DNA of 34,086 nt. It comes from Prochlorococcus sp. AG-363-A03. GTDB lineage: Bacteria; Cyanobacteriota; Cyanobacteriia; PCC-6307; Cyanobiaceae. The notes below the pieces were generated by a model. That model searched no databases. It saw nothing but the letters and a program-made list of their open reading frames with translations, and had not been told where the DNA came from. The position numbers were made by a program, and so were the translations under genes. Location of the stretch: positions 1 through 34,086 of the forward strand of contig QCEW01000014.1 of NCBI GenBank assembly GCA_003280445.1, written 5' to 3'. Below, in pieces: positions 21,042 through 29,616 of this stretch; the first letter of the stretch is position 1; every line of letters begins with the position of its first letter.

Positions 21042-21113
21042 GCCGGCTTAGCTCAGCGGTAGAGCAGCGCTTTTGTAAAGCGAAGGTCATCAGTTCAAAT
21101 CTGTTAGCCGGCA
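21042..21113 (+). tRNA. tRNA-Thr (UGU)
   Basis: GCCGGCT ... AGCCGGC form the acceptor stem with discriminator A. The D arm is GCTCAGCGGTAGAGC, and the anticodon loop TTTGTAA gives anticodon TGT. It is 72 nt with no encoded CCA. The anticodon stem closes with a G-A mismatch and the T stem (ATCAG/CTGTT) has a T-T mismatch, but the overall cloverleaf is sound. Confidence 0.93.
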
Positions 21114-21143
21114 TTTTAGAAGCCGAAAGAGAGAAGAATAGAT

Positions 21144-21302
21144 CTATTTAGATTTGCCCGAGATAATCCAAATAAAGAAAACAGCAAGAAATACGTTAAA
21201 AAATTTTAATTGAAAAATCCAATCAAAACTCATGATGGGAAATCTAAGAAGCCACCAAAAGAAAGACTGCAATAATAAAACTATTACCAACAGATAACTC
21301 AT
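21144..21302 (-). CDS. Small membrane protein coupled to tsaC (52 aa)
   Basis: The minus strand opens with ATG at 21302-21300 and reads MSYLLVIVLLLQSFFWWLLR, then a second hydrophobic stretch (FFNVFLAVFFIWIISGKSK), ending in TAG at 21146-21144. Two membrane helices with a basic end fit a small inner-membrane or thylakoid protein. The A of its ATG is the last base of the tsaC stop (TAATG), a classical translational-coupling arrangement. I believe similar short proteins exist in marine cyanobacteria, but I cannot name a family. Function unknown. Confidence 0.7.
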   Translation of the reverse strand: MSYLLVIVLLLQSFFWWLLRFPIMSFDWIFQLKFFNVFLAVFFIWIISGKSK

Positions 21303-21886
21303 TAGTTAATTTTGTTCAAAACAACTGAACCAGGCCTTAACAAATCCCATTCGCCCTGGTTCCACTCAATAACTGTGCTTGCGATACCAGATGAATTGGG
21401 CCAAGGGACAGGCGCAAGTATTGGAATCTCTGGGAATTGAATCGAAGCTTCTAATGCATTTTCAACAGGTTGTTCTCCAGAAATATTTGCGCTTGTGGTT
21501 GCTAGTGGACCAGTTTTCATAAGCAAATCTCTGGCAAGTTTCAGAGCGGGGACCCTGAAACCAAGAGAATTTGCATTGGAGTTCAAATTCTTCGAGAAAT
21601 TTCCTGTCGTTGGTAAAACAATTGTTAATGCTCCAGGCCAATATTTTTTTGCCATTTTAAAGCCATCTTCAAAAGCACAAGGTTGAACAAACTCAAACAA
21701 ATCATCCAAGCAACCTCCCATTAATATAAGTGGCTTATTTGAGGGCCTTTTCTTGACAGTCCATATTTTTTTGGAATATTCAGGACACGCGCAAAGTGCT
21801 GGCAAAGTATCAGTAGGAAATAAAGCTAAAGATCCCTTTTTTAACTTAGAAGCTAGCTGAGAAATTTCAAATTGATTGGTGATCAT
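21302..21886 (-). CDS. tsaC: Threonylcarbamoyl-AMP synthase (Sua5/YrdC family)
   Basis: Makes threonylcarbamoyl-AMP from threonine, bicarbonate and ATP, the first step to the t6A modification at position 37 of ANN-decoding tRNAs. The 194-aa protein has the YrdC fold signatures: LFPTDTLPALCACPEY, the basic motif VKKRPSNKPL, WPGALTIVLP, LGFRVPALKLARDLL and PLATTSANISGEQPVENA. It lacks the extra C-terminal Sua5 domain. It overlaps the prmC stop by 4 bp (ATGA) and is itself overlapped by the small membrane gene downstream, so translation of the three is probably coupled. Confidence 0.92.
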   Translation of the reverse strand: MITNQFEISQLASKLKKGSLALFPTDTLPALCACPEYSKKIWTVKKRPSNKPLILMGGCLDDLFEFVQPCAFEDGFKMAKKYWPGALTIVLPTTGNFSKNLNSNANSLGFRVPALKLARDLLMKTGPLATTSANISGEQPVENALEASIQFPEIPILAPVPWPNSSGIASTVIEWNQGEWDLLRPGSVVLNKIN

Positions 21887-22710
21887 TTCATTTTTTTACG
21901 ACAAATTGCATAACGCTTTATTCCACTTAAATCTTTCTCAAAAGAAACTTCATCCATTCCAAAATTTTTCATAACACTAGATATATCTTCACTTTGATCA
22001 TAATGATGTTCAAGAATCAACCAACCTCCATTAGCCAGACCATTTAATCCCCCATGGATGATTTTTTTTGTTGCATCCATTCCATCTTTACCACCATCCA
22101 AAGCTATTCGAGGTTCATGGTTTTTCACGACTGGTTCTAATTCTTCAATTAAATCAGAAGGGATATATGGAGGATTACTCAAAACCAAATCAAAACTTCC
22201 CCACCATCTTTTTAAAGGTTCCCACCAATCTCCTAAAGAAAATCTCACATTCGCATTAGGTACGATAGATCTTAAGTTTCTTTTTGCCAGATGTAATGCA
22301 TCATCACTAATATCAACAGCATGTCCACTCCAGTTAGGAAGAGATTTAGCCAATGAAACCGCAAGAGGACCAGCTCCTGTCCCAAGATCAGCCCACCTTC
22401 CAAAATTAATATCATGCACTTTTTTCAAAGCAAAATCAATCAAAAACTCTGTTTCCTGTCTAGGGATCAACGCCTGTGCTGAAACCTCTAACTCAAATTC
22501 CCTCCAGGGGCACTTAGAAATTAAATATTGAAGAGGGGTTTGATCCTTCAAATGAGATCCCCATATAACTTCTAATTCTTCGATTGAGATTTCTAAGGAA
22601 ATTAAATGCTCAGGATTCAAAATTATCTTTTGCAACTTACCCCAAGAAACTCCAGCGGCCATATCTAAAAGCCAATCAAAATCAACTTTCCTTCCCCCTT
22701 TCAATATCAT
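21883..22710 (-). CDS. prmC: Release factor glutamine methyltransferase
   Basis: Methylates the GGQ glutamine of peptide release factors with S-adenosylmethionine. The 275-aa protein has an N-terminal helical domain (to about 90), PLQYLISKCPW and LIPRQETEFLI, the SAM-binding DLGTGAGPLAVSLAK, and the catalytic NPPY in LVLSNPPYIPSDL. I chose the start at 22710 because GGAG lies 7 nt before it. An ATG 17 codons upstream has no such signal. It leads the prmC-tsaC-small membrane protein group. Confidence 0.93.
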   Translation of the reverse strand: MILKGGRKVDFDWLLDMAAGVSWGKLQKIILNPEHLISLEISIEELEVIWGSHLKDQTPLQYLISKCPWREFELEVSAQALIPRQETEFLIDFALKKVHDINFGRWADLGTGAGPLAVSLAKSLPNWSGHAVDISDDALHLAKRNLRSIVPNANVRFSLGDWWEPLKRWWGSFDLVLSNPPYIPSDLIEELEPVVKNHEPRIALDGGKDGMDATKKIIHGGLNGLANGGWLILEHHYDQSEDISSVMKNFGMDEVSFEKDLSGIKRYAICRKKMK

Positions 22711-22775
22711 TTTTTTTCTCCATTTAAGAAAAGTATTACCAGTAATTGAGTAGAAAATCAAAATAATTAAATCAT

Positions 22776-23216
22776 TTAAAATTCAGGGCCTTTTTCTAAA
22801 AGTAATAGTGTCTTTTTGATTTTTGCTGGTAAGTCTCTAATTAACTTTACTGAATCATTTGTTTTTCTTGCAACAACAAGTCCAATTATTGCTTCTGCGC
22901 CAACATCACCATTTGACTTGAAAAATAAAGTTTTACAAGTAAGTCTTATTTTATTTTCTAGCTTAAATTGACTATTTAATAAAACATTTTCACCATGTAT
23001 AAAAGATATTTTATATTTTATTTGCATAGAAATTACTGGGATTTCAAAGCCCTTTTTAGATAATTCGGAATATTCGCATCCAACTTTATTTAATGCATCA
23101 ATTCTCCCTTCTTCTAAGAAATCCAAATACGAGCCATGCCACATGACACCTGCATGATCAGTGTGCTGGGGAAGAACTGTTTTTGTTAATCTCCATTTAT
23201 TATTTGTTGAACTCAT
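22776..23216 (-). CDS. Hotdog-fold acyl-CoA thioesterase
   Basis: A 146-aa single hotdog-domain protein of the 4-hydroxybenzoyl-CoA/YbgC-like class. The active-site region QHTDHAGVMWHGSYLDFLEEGRIDALN has the conserved Asp, the HGSY motif and the helix that follows it. In cyanobacteria relatives hydrolyse 1,4-dihydroxy-2-naphthoyl-CoA in phylloquinone synthesis. That is a plausible role here because photosystem I needs phylloquinone, but the sequence alone does not prove the substrate. It lies 66 bp upstream of prmC on the same strand and 136 bp downstream of psbM. Confidence 0.8.
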   Translation of the reverse strand: MSSTNNKWRLTKTVLPQHTDHAGVMWHGSYLDFLEEGRIDALNKVGCEYSELSKKGFEIPVISMQIKYKISFIHGENVLLNSQFKLENKIRLTCKTLFFKSNGDVGAEAIIGLVVARKTNDSVKLIRDLPAKIKKTLLLLEKGPEF

Positions 23217-23352
23217 ACGAGATAAGAGCCAATTATCTTATTCCTTTATTTTAATATGTAAGCTTTTGAAGCAATACCTTTAGGGTAAAACTTCAATATT
23301 GACGGTGACCTCAAGCAAATACTTGAAATCTTTGATTTGATTAAGTCCTAAA

Positions 23353-23511
23353 TTATTTTTTAGGCTCAGGTCTCAATCTACCCTTGCTGGTATCGGAATA
23401 AAAGCTTGATTTCTCACCATCACTGGTTGAAACAAAGAGACCAATAAGAAAGATCGTTGGTACTCCAACAAATAAAAGACTTGCGGCAAATCCAAAACTA
23501 GTGGTTTCCAT
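23353..23511 (-). CDS. psbM: Photosystem II reaction centre protein M
   Basis: A 52-aa single-span subunit at the photosystem II dimer interface. It reads METTSFGFAASLLFVGVPTI and continues with the rest of the helix (FLIGLFVSTSDGEKSS), then a polar tail typical of the marine form (YSDTSKGRLRPEPKK). The ATG at 23511 is followed by a complete frame to TAA at 23355-23353. A TATAGT-like -10 lies in the AT-rich region upstream on this strand (about 23546-23560). It is divergent from psbB across 489 bp. Confidence 0.94.
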   Translation of the reverse strand: METTSFGFAASLLFVGVPTIFLIGLFVSTSDGEKSSFYSDTSKGRLRPEPKK

Positions 23512-24000
23512 AACCTAGGTTTTTACTCAGAACAATTTTTACTAAAATAAACTATATATCGCTTAAGCAGAAAAACTCGGGTTTGAATCAAAGAGACTGA
23601 GATTTTGTAATTTGCCGAAAAATTTTGATTTTTAAAGGCTATTCAACTAAATGGATTTAAATAGCCATGAAAAAGCCATGAAAAATAATTTTCCAACTAC
23701 TGATTCCACGCAAATTAGGACCGGATTTTCAGTTTTTTAAATCAAATTTGATACGAAAACGTCTTAAAATTACAAAATCAATCTAAATTCGAAAAATTCT
23801 TTTTTTTCTTTTTTTTTTAATTTTTTCTTGTCTACCACTAACTATTAGCCATTTTTAGCCCCTCAAAACCAGTTGGATTTCACTCAATAGTGTCAAAAGT
23901 CATTTCAGGTCTCTACATCCTGTGCCTTAACTCAAGCAATACCATTTACGATCATGCGAGTCTTGCTGCATTAAGCAGCTTCGTTATACGAACCTGACCC
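23512..24000 (+). promoter_or_regulatory. Long psbM-psbB intergenic region with leader hairpins
   Basis: 489 bp with no convincing gene. The left part holds AT-rich promoter-like sequence for psbM; the middle has long T/A tracts (about 23809-23836). Just before psbB are two adjacent perfect hairpins: GCTGC (23965-23969)/GCAGC (23975-23979) with a 5-nt loop, and TTCG (23980-23983)/CGAA (23989-23992). They end 8 nt before the psbB ATG and there is no clear Shine-Dalgarno sequence between them, so they may control psbB translation or mRNA stability. Confidence 0.5.
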
Positions 24001-25524
24001 ATGGGATTGCCCTGGTATCGGGTGCACACAGTCGTTATCAACGACCCTGGCCGCCTCTTGGCCGTGCACCTCATGCATACTGCTTTGTTAGCCGGCTGGG
24101 CCGGCTCAATGGCCTTATATGAATTGGCCATTTTTGATCCTTCTGATCCAGTACTTAATCCAATGTGGCGCCAAGGCATGTATGTCATGCCCTTTATGGC
24201 CCGCCTAGGAATTACAGGCAGCTGGAACGGATGGGATATAACCGGAGCAACCGGAGTTGACCCGGGATTCTGGAGCTTCGAAGGTGTTGCTGCAGCTCAT
24301 ATAGTTTTCAGTGGTCTGTTGATGCTCGCTGCCGTATGGCACTGGACATATTGGGACCTTGAATTATGGGAAGATTCCCGCACTGGAGAACCAGCTTTAG
24401 ATCTTCCAAGAATATTTGGAATCCATCTTTTCTTAGCTGGCTTGACATGCTTTGGTTTTGGAGCATTTCATTGCTCATCTGTAGGCATATGGGTTTCTGA
24501 CCCATATGGATTAACTGGGCATGTAGAAAAAGTTGCTCCAGTTTGGGGTGCAGAAGGATTTAATCCATTCAATGCTGGAGGAATTGTCGCCAATCACGTT
24601 GGGGCAGGACTTTTAGGAATAATTGGTGGAATATTCCATATCACCAACAGACCTGGAGAAAGGCTATATAGGGCTTTAAAACTAGGTAGCCTTGAAGGGG
24701 TCCTAGCTAGTGCTCTAGCAGCTGTACTTTTTGTATCTTTTGTTGTCGCTGGAACCATGTGGTATGGGTCAGCAACAACTCCAGTTGAATTATTTGGTCC
24801 TACCAGGTATCAATGGGATTCTGGGTATTTCAAAACTGAAATCAACCGCAGAGTTCAAGAGTCCATGAATGATGGTGCTTCTAAAGCTGAAGCTTATGCA
24901 GCTATTCCTGAGCAACTTGCTTTCTATGACTATGTCGGAAATAGTCCAGCCAAAGGAGGACTATTCAGAGTTGGAGCAATGGTTAATGGAGATGGAGTCC
25001 CAAGTGGATGGCAAGGTCACATCTCATTTACTGATAGTGACGGCAATGACTTAGAAGTAAGAAGAATTCCAAATTTCTTTGAAAACTTCCCTGTCATTCT
25101 TGAAGACAAGGATGGGAACGTTAAAGCTGACATTCCTTTCCGTCGAGCCGAAGCTAAGTACTCCATTGAACAAACTGGAGTCACAGCTACTGTTTATGGT
25201 GGTGAATTAAATGGACAAACATTTACTGATCCAGTAATAGTCAAACGTCTAGCTAGAAAATCCCAGCTTGGAGAAGCCTTCAAGTTTGACAGAGATCGCT
25301 ACAAGTCAGATGGTGTATTCAGAAGCTCTCCACGAGCCTGGTTCACTTATGCGCACTTGTGTTTTGGCTTGTTATTCCTATTCGGGCACTGGTGGCACGC
25401 CGCTAGGACTCTCTTTGGCGACAGATTCTCAGGTATCGATCCAGAGCTTGGGGATCAGGTTGAGTTTGGTCTCTTCAAAAAACTTGGAGACGAATCTACC
25501 CGCCGAGTTCCTGGTCGAGCCTAA
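24001..25524 (+). CDS. psbB: Photosystem II CP47 chlorophyll apoprotein
   Basis: The 507-aa core antenna that passes excitation to the D1/D2 reaction centre, in the thylakoid membrane. It begins [20 protein letters not shown], and has the His-rich helices ([39 protein letters not shown]). A large lumenal loop lies at about residues 255-430, and the last helix contains [21 protein letters not shown]. Length is normal. The G+C-rich 5' coding end differs from the AT-rich leader. psbT follows 37 bp downstream and the pair ends at a strong terminator. Confidence 0.98.
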   Translation: MGLPWYRVHTVVINDPGRLLAVHLMHTALLAGWAGSMALYELAIFDPSDPVLNPMWRQGMYVMPFMARLGITGSWNGWDITGATGVDPGFWSFEGVAAAHIVFSGLLMLAAVWHWTYWDLELWEDSRTGEPALDLPRIFGIHLFLAGLTCFGFGAFHCSSVGIWVSDPYGLTGHVEKVAPVWGAEGFNPFNAGGIVANHVGAGLLGIIGGIFHITNRPGERLYRALKLGSLEGVLASALAAVLFVSFVVAGTMWYGSATTPVELFGPTRYQWDSGYFKTEINRRVQESMNDGASKAEAYAAIPEQLAFYDYVGNSPAKGGLFRVGAMVNGDGVPSGWQGHISFTDSDGNDLEVRRIPNFFENFPVILEDKDGNVKADIPFRRAEAKYSIEQTGVTATVYGGELNGQTFTDPVIVKRLARKSQLGEAFKFDRDRYKSDGVFRSSPRAWFTYAHLCFGLLFLFGHWWHAARTLFGDRFSGIDPELGDQVEFGLFKKLGDESTRRVPGRA

Positions 25525-25561
25525 ATCAGGATTCTTTACCCCCCTTATACCGAGAACTTAG

Positions 25562-25657
25562 ATGGAAGCTTTCTCCTACGTGCTAATACTTACTTTGGCA
25601 CTTGTAACGCTCTTCTTTGCTGTCGCTTTTCGTGATCCTCCGAAATACGACAAGTAA
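25562..25657 (+). CDS. psbT: Photosystem II reaction centre protein T
   Basis: A 31-aa single-span subunit at the photosystem II dimer interface. It reads [20 protein letters not shown] then [11 protein letters not shown], ending in TAA at 25655-25657. This N-terminus and the RDPPKYDK tail are characteristic of PsbT. It lies 37 bp after psbB in the conserved psbB-psbT order and is followed almost at once by the terminator. Confidence 0.96.
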
Positions 25658-25662
25658 AATAA

Positions 25663-25702
25663 CAATAAAAAAAGCCCTGAAAATTCAGGGCTTTTTTTAT
25701 TG
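25663..25702. terminator. Terminator of psbB-psbT (40-nt perfect palindrome)
   Basis: CAATAAAAAAAGCCCTGAA (25663-25681) and its exact reverse complement (25684-25702) flank two bases. The GC core GCCCTGAA/TTCAGGGC with A7/T7 tracts terminates on either strand, 5 nt after the psbT stop. Confidence 0.85.
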
Positions 25703-25844
25703 TTTGAACTTAAAATAAAATACTATTAATTTAATCTTTAATACAATTAAAATATTTTAAGTAAAAAAGTAGTTTTATTTAATCTACCCCTTCTCAGAAG
25801 CCAAAAAAATGTTTAAAGTTAGTTAAATTATTGAAAAGGGCTGC

Positions 25845-26324
25845 ATGCAGTGCCCATCTTGTCAAAATACAGACAGTCGAGTTCTTGAATCTCGTTCGGC
25901 TGATTCTGGAAGAAGCGTAAGAAGAAGAAGGGAGTGCTTAAATTGCGACTTCCGATTTACTACTTATGAAAGAGTAGAAACAACACCAATTACTGTTTTA
26001 AAAAGAAACGGAACAAAAGAATTATTTAATAGAAGTAAAATAATAAGTGGCTTAAACAGGGCATGTGAAAAAACACTTATACATGGATCTAAAATTGAAT
26101 TTATTGTTGACGAAATAGAACTTGAACTACACCAAGGAGTTTCCAAAGAAGTAAAAACGAATGAGATAGGAGAAATGGTGCTTACACATTTAAAAGATAT
26201 TAATGAAGTTGCATACATAAGATTTGCATCTGTGTACAGACAATTTAATGGAATAAATGATTTCATGAAAACCCTTGAATCTCTTAAACCAATAAAAAAA
26301 GAACAATTGGCTTCAGTTCTTTAA
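25845..26324 (+). CDS. nrdR: Transcriptional repressor NrdR
   Basis: A 159-aa (d)ATP-sensing repressor of ribonucleotide reductase genes. The N-terminal zinc ribbon has CPSC near residue 3 and CLNC near residue 31 (the four Cys ligands), with the basic RSVRRRREC before the second pair. An ATP-cone domain follows (about 46-136), with [20 protein letters not shown] and [19 protein letters not shown]. Length and start (ATG 25845, [17 protein letters not shown]) are standard for the family. It stands alone, 142 bp past the psbT terminator. Confidence 0.95.
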   Translation: MQCPSCQNTDSRVLESRSADSGRSVRRRRECLNCDFRFTTYERVETTPITVLKRNGTKELFNRSKIISGLNRACEKTLIHGSKIEFIVDEIELELHQGVSKEVKTNEIGEMVLTHLKDINEVAYIRFASVYRQFNGINDFMKTLESLKPIKKEQLASVL

Positions 26325-26426
26325 CTAGAAAGACCTATCAATAAAGTAGAATTTAATTTCAATATGGTCGGCGGGCCATTTTGTATTTCTATCGCACTGT
26401 CCTAAAAGGCATACCGCCATTCAAGC

Positions 26427-27536
26427 ATGTCTGAAAATCAAGCAAGCAAAGTTCAAGAAAAAAATCCTGAAATAGAAACATCAATATCTGAAGAAGCTAC
26501 GTCAATTTCAGCAAGTGCAGAATTAGAAGAGACTTCCATTAGCGAATTAAAAGAGGACGATATTCCCAAAAACATTCCTACTGCTGATGACTCTTCAAGC
26601 AGAATTAACAAGAATGATCTTGAGAGTGCAGGTTTCACTCTTGATGAATTTGCATCTTTACTAGGAAAATATGACTACAACTTTAAACCTGGGGATATAG
26701 TCAATGGAACTGTTTTTGCTCTTGAATCAAAAGGAGCAATGATTGACATTGGTGCCAAAACAGCTGCTTTTATGCCAATGCAAGAAGTATCAATAAATAG
26801 AGTCGAGGGCCTTAGTGATGTTTTACAGCCTTCAGAAATTAGAGAATTTTTTATAATGACCGAAGAGAATGAGGATGGTCAATTATCTTTATCAATAAGA
26901 AGAATAGAATATCAACGCGCTTGGGAAAGAGTTAGACAATTACAAAAAGAAGATGCCACAATTTACTCAGAAGTTTTTGCTACTAATAGAGGTGGTGCAC
27001 TTGTTAGAGTTGAAGGGCTAAGAGGCTTTATCCCTGGATCCCACATAAGTACTAGAAAGGCAAAAGAAGAGCTAGTTGCTGATTTCCTACCTTTGAAATT
27101 CTTGGAAGTTGATGAAGAGAGAAATAGGTTGGTTCTAAGTCATCGCAGGGCTTTGGTTGAAAGAAAAATGAATCGTCTTGAAGTTGGTGAAGTTGTTGTA
27201 GGAGCTGTAAGAGGAATTAAACCTTATGGTGCATTTATAGATATTGGAGGTGTAAGTGGACTACTTCACATTTCCGAGATCAGTCATGAGCACATTGAAA
27301 CTCCTCATTCTGTTTTAAACGTCAATGACCAAATGAAGGTCATGATAATAGACCTAGATGCTGAAAGAGGACGAATTTCTCTTTCGACAAAAGCACTTGA
27401 ACCAGAACCTGGAGATATGCTGACGGACCCTCAAAAAGTGTTTGATAAAGCTGAAGAGATGGCCGCAAGGTATAAGCAAATGCTTCTTGAACAGGCTGAG
27501 GAAGGAGAAGATCCTATTGCCGTAATGACTATTTGA
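26427..27536 (+). CDS. rpsA: 30S ribosomal protein S1
   Basis: A 369-aa S1 protein with three S1 RNA-binding domains at about residues 88-165, 178-245 and 252-328. The last is the most typical (VVVGAVRGIKPYGAFIDIGG). The first 80 residues are acidic and Ser/Glu-rich, as in other marine cyanobacteria. Cyanobacterial S1 has three rather than the six domains of E. coli and takes part in mRNA loading on the ribosome. The start ATG 26427 is followed directly by the acidic tail. The HAD gene lies 18 bp downstream. Confidence 0.93.
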   Translation: MSENQASKVQEKNPEIETSISEEATSISASAELEETSISELKEDDIPKNIPTADDSSSRINKNDLESAGFTLDEFASLLGKYDYNFKPGDIVNGTVFALESKGAMIDIGAKTAAFMPMQEVSINRVEGLSDVLQPSEIREFFIMTEENEDGQLSLSIRRIEYQRAWERVRQLQKEDATIYSEVFATNRGGALVRVEGLRGFIPGSHISTRKAKEELVADFLPLKFLEVDEERNRLVLSHRRALVERKMNRLEVGEVVVGAVRGIKPYGAFIDIGGVSGLLHISEISHEHIETPHSVLNVNDQMKVMIIDLDAERGRISLSTKALEPEPGDMLTDPQKVFDKAEEMAARYKQMLLEQAEEGEDPIAVMTI

Positions 27537-27554
27537 TTATTTCCTTTTACAGAA

Positions 27555-28343
27555 ATGGTAGAGCTGTTAATAAAAAATAGTTCTCTAGGCCTTATTAAGG
27601 GAATAATATTTGATAAGGATGGGACATTATCCAATAGCGAAGAATATTTATTAGAACTGGCAAAAACAAGAGTAGAGTTTGCAGTTGATAAGTTTAAAAA
27701 ACTAAAAATAAACAATTTTAAAATTTTTTTATTAAGAAAATTACTTAATTCTATTTATGGTTTAAAAGACCAAGCTCTCTCTGCTAATTCAACTCTTGCC
27801 ATAGCTTCGAAAGAGCAAAATATTATATCTACAGCAACAATATTTAATTTATTTGGTTTTGATTGGTTTAAATCACTTTCAATAAGCCAAGAAATCTTTG
27901 ATGAAGTAGATATTTTCCTTTCTAATAATCAAGATAATATACAGAAAAAAAGGACTTTAATTTCTGGGGCATTTGATCTATTAGTTGCACTAAAAAGAAA
28001 TGGAGTGAGTATTGCCTTAATGACAAATGATACACAAGCAGGAATAGAAGAATTTATTCGCAGCAATAAATTAGAAGATATATTTGATTATCTTTGGAGT
28101 GCTGAGAACAAACCGTCAAAACCTAACCCAAAAGCAGTTATAGAACTTTGCAAAAGAATGAAGATAAATCCTTCAGAATGTGCACTGATTTCAGATGCCG
28201 ATACTGATTTAAAAATGGCAAAAGAAGCTGATCTACCAATAATAGTAGGCTTTACTGGTGGATGGAAAAATCCTCCCACTCTTACTGAAAAACAATTTAT
28301 TGTAGAAAAATTAAATGAATTAAATATTCTGATAAACACCTAA
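27555..28343 (+). CDS. HAD-family phosphatase
   Basis: A 262-aa haloacid-dehalogenase-like hydrolase. Motif I is IIFDKDGTLSNSEE (nucleophile Asp), motif II LMTND, motif III the Lys in SAENKPSKPNPK and motif IV ISDADTDLKMAKEA. The inserted helical cap (about 25-130) places it in the phosphoglycolate-phosphatase-like subgroup I, but the substrate is uncertain. It lies between rpsA (18 bp) and metK (24 bp) on the same strand, so they may be cotranscribed. Confidence 0.85.
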   Translation: MVELLIKNSSLGLIKGIIFDKDGTLSNSEEYLLELAKTRVEFAVDKFKKLKINNFKIFLLRKLLNSIYGLKDQALSANSTLAIASKEQNIISTATIFNLFGFDWFKSLSISQEIFDEVDIFLSNNQDNIQKKRTLISGAFDLLVALKRNGVSIALMTNDTQAGIEEFIRSNKLEDIFDYLWSAENKPSKPNPKAVIELCKRMKINPSECALISDADTDLKMAKEADLPIIVGFTGGWKNPPTLTEKQFIVEKLNELNILINT

Positions 28344-28367
28344 AGTATTATTCAATTCAGATTTCCA

Positions 28368-29597
28368 ATGAGCAGATACGTTTTCACCTCTGAATCGGTA
28401 ACAGAAGGACATCCTGATAAAATTTGCGATCAAATAAGTGATGCTGTTTTAGATGCCCTCTTAACTGAAGATCCAACAAGTAGGGTCGCATGCGAGGCAG
28501 TAGTAAATACTGGCTTATGTCTAATAACTGGAGAAATAACTTCTAAAGCAGAGGTTGATTTCAACAAGCTTGTTAGAGAAGTCATCAAAAGCATTGGCTA
28601 TGAAAGTGCAAGTGCTGGTGGATTTGATGCAAATAGTTGCGCAGTACTAGTTGCACTTGACCAACAATCTTCAGATATTGCCCAAGGAGTTGACGAAGCT
28701 GAAGACCATTCAACAGATCCATTAGATCAAGTTGGTGCTGGTGATCAGGGAATTATGTTTGGTTTTGCTTGTGACGAGACTCCTGAACTGATGCCATTGC
28801 CAATTAGTCTTGCCCATCGTTTAGCAAGACGGTTGGCATCAGTTAGGCATAAAAAATTAATTGATTATCTTTTACCTGATGGAAAAACCCAAGTAAGTGT
28901 CTCATACGAAAACGGAATCCCCTGCTCTATAGACACAATACTGATTTCAACTCAGCACAAATCAGAGGTCTACGGAATAACTCTTGAAGAGGAAATCCAA
29001 AAAAGAATTGCAAAAGACCTATGGGAATTAGTTATTGAGCCAGCAACAGAGGATCTAGCTTTAAAACCTTCAATAGAAACCACACGTTTTCTAGTGAATC
29101 CAACAGGTAAATTTGTCATTGGAGGGCCTCAAGGAGATGCAGGCCTAACTGGTCGAAAAATAATTGTAGACACCTACGGTGGATATGCTCGCCATGGAGG
29201 TGGGGCTTTTTCTGGAAAGGATCCTACAAAAGTTGATAGATCCGCAGCTTATGCAGCAAGATTTGTCGCGAAGGCATTAGTTGCAGCAAATCTTGCAAAA
29301 AAAGTAGAAGTCCAACTAAGTTATGCAATTGGTGTAGCGAAACCAGTGTCAATACTTGTTGAGTCTTATGGCACAGGTAAAGTTTCAGATGATGAATTAA
29401 CTCAAATTGTTCAAGAACACTTTGATTTAAGGCCAGGCGCGATTATGAAATCTTTTAACCTGCAAGAACTTCCTAGGCTAAGAGGAGGACGTTTTTATAG
29501 AGATATTGCAGCTTATGGTCATTTTGGCAGAACTGATATTACCCTTCCATGGGAAGAGGTATCTCAAAAAGCAAAAGAACTAAGCTTACTTGGATAA
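28368..29597 (+). CDS. metK: S-adenosylmethionine synthetase
   Basis: Forms S-adenosylmethionine from methionine and ATP. The 409-aa protein has the family hexapeptide GAGDQG followed by [17 protein letters not shown], the N-terminal [20 protein letters not shown], and the second motif [22 protein letters not shown]. Length is slightly above the usual 380-400 aa. The start at ATG 28368 ([10 protein letters not shown]) is standard. The end overlaps a possible upstream TTG start of the sugar kinase, which I place at 29617. Confidence 0.97.
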   Translation: MSRYVFTSESVTEGHPDKICDQISDAVLDALLTEDPTSRVACEAVVNTGLCLITGEITSKAEVDFNKLVREVIKSIGYESASAGGFDANSCAVLVALDQQSSDIAQGVDEAEDHSTDPLDQVGAGDQGIMFGFACDETPELMPLPISLAHRLARRLASVRHKKLIDYLLPDGKTQVSVSYENGIPCSIDTILISTQHKSEVYGITLEEEIQKRIAKDLWELVIEPATEDLALKPSIETTRFLVNPTGKFVIGGPQGDAGLTGRKIIVDTYGGYARHGGGAFSGKDPTKVDRSAAYAARFVAKALVAANLAKKVEVQLSYAIGVAKPVSILVESYGTGKVSDDELTQIVQEHFDLRPGAIMKSFNLQELPRLRGGRFYRDIAAYGHFGRTDITLPWEEVSQKAKELSLLG

Positions 29598-29616
29598 AAA
29601 GATTTTAATCAAAAGA

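Noticed and set aside
23651-23740. 29-aa frame (MDLNSHEKAM...) upstream of psbB
   Set aside because: It has no ribosome-binding site and lies in low-complexity AT-rich DNA with an AGCCATGAAAA duplication.
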